Shown: positions 12,600-23,034 of the stretch, one piece after another
Layout: each line of letters opens with the position of its first letter
How positions within the stretch are numbered: position 1 is the stretch's first letter
Assembly: GCF_026230105.1 (NCBI RefSeq)
Contig: NC_079478.1
Span: forward strand, 20,289,653 to 20,353,652
DNA length: 64,000 bases
Source of the DNA: Diorhabda sublineata
Lineage: Eukaryota; Arthropoda; Insecta; Coleoptera; Chrysomelidae
Reading direction: 5' to 3'
Position numbers and translations under genes: made by a program
Notes under the pieces: model-generated
What the model was told of the DNA's origin: nothing
The model's database searches: none
What the model saw: only the letters and a program-made list of their open reading frames with translations

Positions 12600-15500
12600 A
12601 TGGGGGATAAATATAAAAGAAATTCTTCTGGAAATGAAGCACCTCATTCTCGATTATTCATAATTGGTTCTAAAGATATAAACGAAGATAATATTAGAGA
12701 AGCTTTTAGAGATTTTGGTCATATAAAAGAAGTTTGGGCTGTTAAAGATAGAAATACTGGAACTAATAAAGGTTAGTTTAAAAAAAATGTGAAATTTTGA
12801 ATATCGACGTTATTATTTTTGTGCTAGGAATATTTTACGTACAATATAGTAAGACGTCAGAGGCTGCTAGAGCATTAGAAAATATGAAGGGGAAATTTTT
12901 GGTAAACAGGACTATTAAAGTAATGATTGCGTCTAGGTATGAAATGTGTATGAAATTTCGTTTTCTTGTTGGTATAAATCGTGTTTTTAGTCGCGAGGAA
13001 GGTTCAGTTAAAGGAGACGATAACGAAGAAGAAAATCTTAAAAGATTATTTATCGTGGTATCAAAATCAGCTACTGATAACGAATTATATGATTATTTCA
13101 AACAATTCGGAACTATCGAATATATAAGTATCGTTAAAGATAAAGAAAATCAACAAAATAAAGGATTCGCTTATGTAAAGTTCGTCAAGTAAGTAAACCT
13201 AACCTCAAATCTGGATTACTTATTATTATATGTTATTGAGTTCGTTTATTGTTAGATTTTCCGACGCGGCTTTAGCTTTGGAAGAATGTGATAGAAAATA
13301 CAAGGCAGTTTTCGCACAACCCCGTAAACGCCGTGAGGAAATTTATAAAGATAATCGATTTAATCAAATCGCAGATCAATCGTATAATCAAGACGTTAAT
13401 TTTCCGTCTTTCAAAGCTGACGGAATATATAAATTTTCAGTTATTGCGGCTTCAAACGTTGGGCAAGAACAATTGTGGAAACTGTTCGATCTCGTCCCCA
13501 GTAAGTACATTTTAGATATTTTTTTAAAATATTTTCTCATTATTAAATGTTTCTTGATTAAATATTGGGATAAATTATATTTTAAATTCACTATACACTA
13601 ATAAAAATTGTTATTTATTGCTTTTAAATCTCATTAGTTGAATTACAGCACTATCTCTCCAATTGTTTCGTATTTTAAAGTTTTTTTTTTGAAAAATTGC
13701 ATATCTTACAGATTATCACAAAAATTATATAAAAATGTTGATTTTTCAAGTTTATAAATCTTAAAATGCATTCTTTCTGTATACCTCGTTAGGTTCAGAT
13801 CGTTAAGTTAACTCCTAACAATAATAAATTATTCGCTTTTTGTTATAATTAAAATGTGATACCACAAATTGTCGAAGCAGCGGTTTTATCATAGAAATTG
13901 GTAAATATACTTTAAAATTATTTACGTATCTGGATATCAATAGGCCAATCACTGAGACAATGACTGTTTGGTTTTTCTCGAGCTGAAATCTATTTATATA
14001 TTTCATCCGTTTTTATTTCTTTTTTTTTTTTTTTTTTTTTTTTTCTTTTCAACTATTGACTGTGATTTTGGCAACCAAGATCACAGCAATATGTCTAACC
14101 TTCCCTCACTATCAAAAATCAATCCAAATACTAACTCTCCACCTTATCATATGCTGCAGCTACCTCAGCAAAATCCCCACCCCCTTCTGTGCCCTCACGA
14201 AATCAGGCCATCATTATGCCTTCTATCCCCAACACTGTACTATTTGACTACATCAAATCAATAGGTAGCATCGTCTCTCCTAAAAATGTTATTTTCGCAT
14301 CCAGAATATCACACGGACGCATATGCATTTATTTATCATCGATGACTCTAGTCGACGAACTTCTAAAAACCAACCAAAGTATCCTAGTTAATTCCAATTT
14401 GATCCCTATACGTCGGCTTATATCTCCAACCAAAAGAATACTCATTTCCAATGTTTGTCCATCCATTCCCCATTCCGTCATTGAGAAAGCACTGCAAGAC
14501 CTAGGGTTATCACTCACCTCTCCCATATCATACGTCAAATGTGGCTCACCTAATGACAAATACGCACATGTGCTCAGCTTCCGCCGAGTAACTTACGTAT
14601 TACCAACCAATAATGATTTTTCTCTGCAAACTTCGACTGTCATCAGTCATGAAAATACAACGCACAGAATATTCATTTCTACCGACAAACTTGAATGCTT
14701 TCTCTGCAAACAGGCTGGGCACACTGCTGATTCATGCCCCAACACTCCCATCCCTCAAGATCCCTCTCCCAAATCAAATGATTCGGTCAATCTGATCCCC
14801 ACCTTCTGTGCTGACCCTACTGCCACTACTAATACTTCGGTTATTCCCATAGTATCCTCGGAGGACACCCTTTCACATTTCCCCCCCCTAATTTCCTTAC
14901 CAAAAACTAGCGAAAAACGTCCCCGTTTAAATGACAGCAGCCTTGACTCGCCGCAGTCTATATCTCCTACTGATCTTCATCCAGATCCAATGCCTCCCCC
15001 CGAATTTTCTACATCCAGCTCCGGAAACCCTGCGAAAAAGAAGACCAAAAAATCTAAACTGACTAAAAACGATTGTCACTTCATAAGCCCTGAATCACGC
15101 TCCGTTATACATAAACAATTTAACGATTCTCCCGAAGCATTTTCCCTCACAGGCACCCAATTTATTGCGTTTCTGGAAAACACGTATGGCATCAATGACC
15201 CCCTCCCCGAAGCCAACAAATTTATTTCCGACACAACCCTACTTCTGAAGGATTTGTCCCTAATTTATCCTAATATAAAAGAAAGATCTTTAAAAAACCG
15301 TATTACGCGTCTAATCAATAGAATTAACTTTAAACTTCACCCCGAACAAAAAACTCCTCCCGAAGTGTCTATTACTGATGATGGGAATACCACTGACTCC
15401 TCGACATTATCTCAGTAAATACTCTCTCCCTTCTTCCTAAACAAGTACATTCTCTCTGATACAGTGGAACTGCGATGGATTTTATCCTCGACTAGAAAGA

Positions 15501-18500
15501 ATTCAGAAAATCATTTCCTCCCATAAACCTGACTTCCTCTGTCTCCAAGAAACCAACTTTAAAATTGATCATAAACGCAACTTGAGAAATTTTGACGGAT
15601 ATCATTACATCCGTACCAACTGCATAAGAGCCAGTGGCGGTACTTCAATATTTGTATCCAGCGACATATACTCATCCCACCTCCCATTATCAACAAACTT
15701 TGAAGTAGTAGCTATAACTACTTGGTGCCCCAATAAACTTACCATTTGCAGTATATACATTCCACCGGACCACCCCCTTGATGAAAAAGAGTTAACAGAC
15801 TTAATTCGTCAGCTTCCTCAACCATACATTCTTGTTGGAGACTTTAATGCACATCACACTATGTGGGGCTCCGACCAAACTCGCACTAGAGGCAACACAA
15901 TAGAAAAAGTCATAAATTCAACTGGTACCTGTCTGTTAAATACTGGAACCAAAACTCACTTTAACATCTCCTCAGGTTCCTTTTCTGCTATTGACCTCAG
16001 CTTCTGTGACCCTAAAACGGCACTTTCTCTCTCTTGGCAAGTTTTCGATGACCTACATGATAGCAACCACTTTCCTATTATTATATCCAATCCCTATAAT
16101 AAAGAAACTGTTGCCAAAAGCTTCTGGCAAATAAAAAATGCAAACTGGCCTGAGTTTACCTCTCTCTCCGAAGCATACTTATCATCTTTGATCATTTCTA
16201 CGAATATAAACGATACGCTAGATATGTTCACTAAGAGCATACTTGCGGCTGCCGAGGTGCACATTGGTAAAACGGTCTTTTCCTCGGCATGTAGGGCTGT
16301 TCCATGGTGGAGTCCGGATTGTGCAAATGCCATACGTGAATCAAAACATGCTCTTAATAGGTTCAGACGTCACAAAACACAAGAAAACCTTATTGCACAT
16401 AAAAGGCTTAAAGCTAAAGCTAAATTTATTGTCAAGCAAAGTAAAAAATCTGCTTGGCAAAGTTATACTTCATCCCTTACCCACAATACAGACCCCAGTC
16501 AAGTTTGGAAAAAAATTGCACAAATTCAAGGCAAAAAAACTAATATCAAAATTCCTTCTTTAATATCTAACGATCTGCTTATCACCGACAGCCAAAAAAT
16601 CTCTGACACACTCGCGCAACATTTTAAAGAAAATTTCAGCATCCATAATCCGGCATCCGATTTTCATAACTCATATATTCAGCCCTCCTCCGCACTACAG
16701 CTAAATCCTCTCGATATTGCGTCTGTCAATGCTCCTATTAGTTTAAATGAACTATAATTCGCGCTATCGTCCTGCAAAAATTCTGCTGCCGGTCCTGATG
16801 ATGTCCTGTATATATTTCTCAAAAAACTATCCGACTCGTCCCTCTCCAAGCTCCTTGACATCTATAACATTATTTGGAATACTCACCAATTCCCTGATGC
16901 ATGGCGCAACTCTATAATCATTTCAATTAAAAAAGCAGGTAAATCCACATTATCCCCTAAGTCTTTCCGTCCAATCTCACTTACTTGCACTACTTGTAAA
17001 CTCCTTGAAAAAATAATCAATAGAAGACTCCTATGGTTCCTTGAAAAATACAAACTTATTCCCGACGCACAATCGGGTTTTCGACGTAATCGATCGACAT
17101 ACGACAACCTTGTTCTCTTGCAAACAGATATCTCCTCTGCATTAAATAACCATCAGGACGTCATTGCAACTATTCTCGACATTGAAGGCGCTTTTGACTC
17201 TATATCCAGAGGTGCAATAATGAATAAACTCACTCAATACAATCTACATGGTAATATATTATCATTCATCCATAATTTCCTAACTGATAGAATTTTCAGG
17301 GTTTCCGCAAACGGTAAGCTCTCCCTTCCTCATCCACAAAATACTGGCATCCCTCAAGGTTCAGTATTAAGCTCTACTTTATTTATCCTCACAATAAATG
17401 AGCTATGTGACAACTTCCCATCTCCCGTAAAATATGTCCAATACGCTGATGACCTAATCATTTATTGCCACGGTAAATACGTCCCCTCTACATGCCAACT
17501 GCTCCAAAACGCGATAAATCTACTACAAGAGAGATCCCCCTACCTAGGATTATCATTTTCCCGAAACAAATCCATGCTGATAAAATTCTCTCGAAGAACA
17601 TCTATTCACTCACCCCAAATTTTCCTTGATAACTCCCCTCTACCTATTGTGAATCAATGCAAAATCCTTGGTATGACTTTTGATTCTCGACTCAACTGGA
17701 ACCACCATATTCATGATGTAAAAGGTATTTGCCTAAAGAGGCTGAACATAATTAAAACCCTTAGCCACCTTCACTGGGGCTCCAATGAAACTATACTGCT
17801 AAGAGTTTACAGAGCTCTCATACGCTCAAAGCTTGACTATGGTTGTTTTATCTATATGTCTGCTTCCAAGTCTAAAACTGACTTGTTGAACTCTGTACAC
17901 AACACCGCTCTTCGCCTTTGTCTTGGTGCCTTTCGCTCAAGCCCCGCCGCTAGTGTCAATGTTGAAGCTAATGAGCCACCACTATTCCTCAGACGACAAT
18001 CTCTTCTCCTGTCATATGCTGCTAAAGTATCTTCCAATCCTTCTAATCCTGTCCATTCGCTATTTACCACCACTTCCGTACCCAATAACTCACGAATAAC
18101 TGTAAATTCAATCCCTCAATCGCTCACACCTCTACTCCAAAATACCAACCTCTCGTTGACCTTTCCACTTTCTTTGCCTTCTTCTCCCCCGTGGATAAAA
18201 AATATTCCCATAGTAGACACATCACTAACCATCTACAATAAACACGAATCCCCTAGCGCTCTTGTAGAGAAAGCATACTTGGAAATTATGCATAAAAATT
18301 CCTACGACCTACTTCTCTATACGGATGCCTCCAAAGCTGAATCCGGTGTGGGTTGCGCAGTCACTACAAACCACGAACTCATAAGTTCTTTCCGTTTACC
18401 CTCGACGTGTAGTGTTTACACTGGTGAACTATACAGTATCCTTCAAGCCTTCAAATATATTTCTTCTCCCCATAAACATATCGCCATATGTACTGACTCT

Positions 18501-21054
18501 CTTTCATCCATACAGTCCATCTCAACCATATTCACCGACCACCCAATAGTCCAAAACATTCATGACATCTACCAAACTCTCTTTGCTCTTGATATAACAG
18601 TCTCTCTCATATGGCTTCCATCGCACACTGGAATTGCTGGAAACGAATGTGCCGATCGTCATGCCAAAGAAGCCACAAAAAATCATCTTGAAATCCCAGT
18701 ACAGCTGGGCAATGATCTGAAGATTACTTTCAAACACCTCACTAAAAAATCTTGGCACGATACATGGAGCATTAGCACTACAGCACTACATCAAATCCAC
18801 CCAACTACTTCTCACATTTCCCTAAACTTTCTGAATAGGAGAGAAGCTGTGACAATAAGAAGACTTCGCATCAACCACACGAAACTTACTCACGGCTATT
18901 TGATGTCGTCAGAAAGTCGTCCTGTCTGCCGAACTTGTCTAGTTCCTGTGACTGTTAAGCACATCCTCACCGACTGCAGAGAATACTCTACCGCATATCA
19001 ACAGTTTGACATGAAAACCAACCTACAGGAGACACTTAACTGCCCGACGGAAATAAGGAAAATCGTGCAGTTCCTTAAAGTCACCAAGCTGTACAAGAAA
19101 ATATAATTTAATTTATACATTGTAACAGATTTTATTTTTTGTATGTAACTGTATTTAACTTTCATTTTATTTTTATTTAATTCGAATGTATTTAACTTAT
19201 GATTGTTTTTGTGTGCCAATGACCAGCGCTGTCGAGGCACGTTAAACTGAAATAAAAAAAAAAAATCTTAAAATGAACACTGGACATTGTCTCATCTAAG
19301 AATAATATATTTGTAAAAAAATCTGGCAATGTTGCGCTAATATTTATATTATCTATTAGATAGGGGCGGCTTCAAATAAGCTAAACTTAACTTGTTTTTC
19401 ATTAATGTTGAAAGTGAAACAAATATTTGATAGAACTTTGTATTTGATGAAAAAAATGCGAGTTAAATCTGGCAACGGTGCGTTACTATATACGAGGGGA
19501 TGATATAGTATGGCAAGGACTTTTTGTTTTTTGGCTCTAGTGAATCGAAAAATCATACGAGTTTTTACTGGGGATTTTAGAAAAAATTACTAGAATGAAA
19601 AAAAAATAGCACTTTAAATGAATATTTAAACACATTTATTGACGTATAATTTTTGTATAACTAACGCAATGAGGTTTTTTTTATTTTTTGTTAACCTGTA
19701 CATAAAAAAAAGGAAAATTTTGAAAAAAAATTATATAAAAATGTTGATTTTCCAAGTTTTTACAGCTTAAAATGGAAACATTCGATCTTGTCTAGGAATA
19801 GGAAATTAATAAAAAAAATCTGGCAACGCGGTGCTAGTATTTATATGTTCTATTAGACATTATTGTTAAAAGTGAAACAAATATTTGATAGAACTTCGTT
19901 CAGATATCATAAAGACGTTTTTGTGATTTTTGCGGAAATATTGAAAAATCGTTTTTATTAATAAAAATTCATGTTTAATTGAAATTTTTATCGATACAGG
20001 TCTGGCTTATTGCCAGTTCCGCAGCTCGGAGAGAAATCGAAATATATACGAGGTGGTTTACACGAATTATCAATGGAGCAAATACGCTTTGGGAAAATTC
20101 AACGGATTCGAATACCCACCGAGAAATCACCTGATAATGAAATCCGAAAGTAATAAAAAAACTTCAGGTGATTAAATAACAAAATTTATAGAAAATTATA
20201 ATAAGAATACATAATTTTCCTTAGGTTTTTTATCGAATAACGCCCCTTTAAAAAGATCTGCTTCGCCCGTGGGACCTCCCTCTTCGATCGCCACCGCGGA
20301 AATTATCCACCTGGCTGAAACTATAGCTCAAGCTAGTTCTTTGATAGAAAAAGCGGGATTTTCGCCAGGTATAACATATTCGTATAACTTGGCAACGTTG
20401 TAACTTTATAAGAAAGAAATAATTAAGTATTGGCGGGAACCGAATCGAATACAACGTTGCCGGGTTTAATTTATTGATTAGAATTGAATATTTGTGATTG
20501 TTAGCTTTACTTCAATCGAAATTGGGTGGCATCGCGCCTCATTCTCAACCGGACGCGGATTTTTGCGATAAACCTCTACCCCCTCGTCAACCCCTTGCCG
20601 ATATCGATTCGAAAATCGAAGCGAGGTATGAGAAAAAAAAATTTTTTGATTGGGTTTTTTTGATTTTTTGTGTTATTTGACAGGTGTTTTGTCATTTGTA
20701 CCCCGTCGCCGTTACGTAATAGCGTGTTACAGGATGTTTTTAGTAGATTCGGGAATCTTATCGAGGTTTTTTTGTTGAATCAAAAAACTTACGGTTATGC
20801 TAAATTCGCTTCCAGGGAATCCGCGGAGCAGGCGATAAAAGTGAGTATTGATTTATTTATTTTTTTTTTCGGTAGTTTTTGTTTCTTTTATTGAAAAAAG
20901 TAGAAACTAAAATAGCAAAGCATTTTTTTCGTAAAATCTTATTTTAAAATTTTTTATTCATTTATTTCATTTATACGATGTTTTTTTCATTAATATTAGT
21001 AATTTATTTAATATTTTTTTTATTTTATTTAAGTCGTAAAAATGAATTATTTTA

Positions 21055-21101
<47 letters not shown>

Positions 21102-22246
21102 CATTAAAATTAACGTAAATTATTTTATAATTTTTTTCTTTCATTTTTCAAAAATATTCAATTTTTCGTATATATATTAATTTTTTATTACTATTTTTTT
21201 ATCAATTTTCATTCAGTTCATTCACATATTTTTTCATTAAAATTAACGTAAATTATTTTATATATTTTTTTTTTATAAATTTTTATTAACTGATTATAAT
21301 TTTTTCCTTTTATTTTTTAAAATTATTGAATTATTCGTTCATATATTTAATTTATATTTATTACTATTTTTTTATTAATTTTCATTCAGTTTATTCGCAT
21401 ATTTTTTCATTAATATTAAAGTGAATTATTTTTTTTTATCAATTTATTATAATTTTTTTCTTCCATTTATCAAAAATATTGAATTATTCGTTTATATATA
21501 TTTATTATACTGTTTATTACTATTTTATAATCAATTTTCATTTAGTTTATTTATTTATTTATTCTAATTTTTATCTTTAATTCTACAAAAATATTGATTT
21601 ATTCATAAAAATTAATTTGTTTAATTTTATCAGTATTATTCCAATATATTCCATTTATTTTCAATAAATTTTTTAATAATTATTCTTAATGTAGCAAAAA
21701 TAAATTTTATCTTCAATTTTTCAAGGTTATTGATTTTTTCGTATATATTTTTTCAAAATTTTCGTTACTGTTATGTTATTAATTTTTATTTATTTTTTTC
21801 ACATTAAAATTAATAAACGTAATTTATTTCATATTTTTCTCATTTCAAAAAGTTCCAAAATTGATAATTATTTTATTATTTTTTATTCATTTGCCCGATA
21901 TTTATCAAAATTTTTCAAAATTATCGATTTATTCGTAAATTTCAAATAATTTTCATTTATTTATAATTAATTTTTTTAAAACTATTAAAAATGTAGCAAA
22001 TCCAAATTTAATTTAATTCATTATTATTAATTTACATTTATTCAAATTATACACGATATTTAGAATTTTTATTATTTTTTTTTATTTTTTGTCGATATAA
22101 ATCAGGGAACTTTTGTACAATGTCGATTTTTTTTTAATATTCAGACGTTACACGGTGTACAAGTTTTGGGTGTACGTCTAAAAGTTTTGGAAGCAGACGA
22201 ACGACCAGATAAAAGACAAAGAATGGAAAAAGACATTGACGATTAA
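12600..22246 (+). CDS. Rbm45: RNA-binding protein 45 homologue (four RRM domains)
   Basis: A complete gene of nine coding exons, 471 residues, similar in length to vertebrate RBM45 (DRB1): 12600-12771, 12828-12936, 12991-13188, 13256-13500, 20000-20167, 20225-20368, 20505-20625, 20684-20840 and 22145-22246. All junctions are GT-AG and keep frame. RRM1 (about residues 20-95) has RLFIIGS and an RNP1 split by the first intron. RRM2 (about 112-190) has KRLFIVVSKS and KGFAYVKFVK. RRM3 (about 235-305) has YEVVYTNYQWSKYALGKFNGF and is degenerate, as in the family. RRM4 (about 385-460) has CFVICTPSPLR, FGNLIEVFL and YGYAKFAS. The tail DKRQRMEKD matches the basic tail of RBM45. The family binds RNA in nucleus and cytoplasm and self-associates. 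The 6.5-kb fourth coding intron holds a retrotransposon. The gene ends convergently with the HADH gene on the other strand. Confidence 0.93.
13756..13768. repeat. left target-site duplication of the non-LTR element
   Basis: AAATCTTAAAATG here is identical to 19263-19275 at the far end of the element. Such 13-bp direct repeats are typical of target-primed reverse transcription. A related intron repeat at 19725-19790 shows the uninterrupted arrangement, which supports this boundary. Confidence 0.85.
14091..15418 (+). pseudogene. ORF1 (gag-like, zinc knuckle) of the non-LTR element, probable frameshift
   Basis: The long open part is 14189-15418 (409 codons). It has a hydrophobic and basic N-terminal half, one CCHC knuckle (C-x2-C-x4-H-x4-C in CFLCKQAGHTADSC, about 14696-14740), a Pro/Ser-rich linker and a Lys-rich segment (KKKTKKSKLTK) before a compact C-terminal domain. 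The better start is ATG 14091 (MSNLPSLSKINPN...), which is in another frame and runs into the C-rich stretch near 14170-14180. A one-base shift there would join the two parts. ORF1 proteins of this kind coat the element RNA. The frame break is inference from the two reading frames. Confidence 0.75.
15441..19106 (+). pseudogene. ORF2 polyprotein (endonuclease, reverse transcriptase, RNase H) with one internal stop
   Basis: One continuous frame of 1,222 codons broken only by TAA at 16755-16757. The endonuclease (about 15465-16080) shows QWNCDG, LQETNF, VGDFNAHHTMWGS, SAIDLSFC and SNHFPI. The reverse transcriptase (about 16770-17720) shows NSAAGPDDV, FRPISLT, QSGFRRNRST, LDIEGAFDS, GIPQGSVLS and the catalytic YADD. 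RNase H (about 18310-18680) shows LYTDASKAESGVG, CTDSLSSIQS and WLPSHTGIAGNECAD. The C-terminus has a CRTCLVPVTVKHILTDC knuckle. The frame opens after TAA at 15438, and no ATG is in frame before 15582, which lies inside the endonuclease. The original start is therefore lost or translation was coupled to ORF1. Confidence 0.92.
19263..19275. repeat. right target-site duplication of the non-LTR element
   Basis: The second copy of AAATCTTAAAATG, directly after the A-rich tail of the element. The first A residues are shared with the tail, so the exact 3' end is uncertain by a few bases. Confidence 0.85.
19276..19940. repeat. intron tandem duplication split by the retrotransposon
   Basis: Sequence 13725-13768 continued at 19276-19440 resembles 19725-19895. 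Both hold TTATATAAAAATGTTGATTTT, a CTTAAAATG junction, ATCTGGCAA and GTGAAACAAATATTTGATAGAACTT. An intron unit of about 230 bases was thus present twice before the element landed in one copy. Confidence 0.75.
20841..22144. repeat. very AT-rich RBM45 intron with (AT)n tract and degenerate repeats
   Basis: A 1.3-kb intron made almost only of A and T. It has an (AT)n tract at about 21060-21098 and loosely repeated blocks (TTTCATTAAAATTAACGTAAATTATTTTAT-like) every 100-150 bases. Nothing coding is visible. Confidence 0.7.
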
Positions 22247-22439
22247 TAAATTCGAAGTAAGTATATTTCACAGACAAATTTTTTGTTTTTTTTTTCAATT
22301 TCAGGTGCGCCATTAAAGCCATTTTTTTCACGATTTAATTAAAATTCTAAAAACAAGAAATATATATATGTACTTAAAAACTTTCTAAATTTCGATAATC
22401 ATCACGTCAAATGTCAAAATTCACTTACGTTTTGTGTAA

Positions 22440-22975
22440 TTTCATATAAGACATAAACAAGACATGACATTTGACGTAAGCAAGACATGACATTTGACAT
22501 TAAATTGATGACACTTTATATCAATTGACATGCTATTTGATATTAATTTGACATGACATTGTAAACTTGAGATGACATTTGACGTAAACTTGAGATGACA
22601 TTTGACGTAAACTTCACATGACATTTGAATTGAACGTGAAATGACATTTAATATAAATTTGACATTGAATTGATGACATTTCATATCAATTTACATGCAA
22701 TTTTACATTAATTTGACATGATTTTTGATGTTAATTTGACATGAAATTTGACGTAAAGTTGAAGTGACATTGAACGTAAATTTGTCAGTAAATTGATGAC
22801 ATTTTATTTACATTGACATGGCATTTGGTGTATAAACTTGAGGTGACATTTTATTTTAAATTTGACATGATATTTGACATTAAATTAATGACATTTTATA
22901 TCAATTGACATGACATTTGACGTAAGTTTGACATGACTTTGACATTAAATTGTTGACATTTGACGTAATCGCATG
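22440..22975. repeat. minisatellite of GACATTTGACGTAAA-type units between RBM45 and HADH
   Basis: Dense imperfect repetition of short blocks: TTTGACATGACATTTGACGTAAAC and ATTAAATTGATGACATTTTAT with TCAATTGACATG. The basic period is about 22-25 bases, with a looser higher-order period. It fills most of the 0.8 kb between the two convergent gene ends (22247-23034). No other feature is seen there. Confidence 0.85.
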
Positions 22976-23034
22976 TCCATTTATTGAATGATGAAACATT
23001 TTTTTCTTATATCGCGCATTAAGTACAATAAAAA

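Larger units (their letters stand above)
13769..19262 (+). mobile_element. I-group-like non-LTR retrotransposon (~5.5 kb, near full length, defective)
   Basis: A LINE inserted in an RBM45 intron in the same orientation as the gene. It has a 5' leader (13769-14090) containing a poly-T tract (about 14020-14044), ORF1 with a CCHC knuckle, ORF2 with apurinic-type endonuclease, reverse transcriptase, RNase H and a terminal CCHC, a short 3' UTR (19107-19245) and an A-rich tail. It is flanked by the exact 13-bp direct repeats at 13756 and 19263. The EN-RT-RNase H order points to the I superfamily rather than Jockey or CR1, but I cannot place it closer. It is C-rich on the coding strand, unlike the host intron. 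One nonsense codon in ORF2 and a probable frame break in ORF1 show it is no longer autonomous, but the small number of lesions suggests a fairly recent arrival. Confidence 0.9.

Noticed and set aside
14020..14044. Poly-T tract as the end of a reverse-oriented retroelement
   Set aside because: The flanking ORFs read forward, and the exact 13-bp direct repeats place the boundary at 13769, so the tract lies inside the 5' leader.
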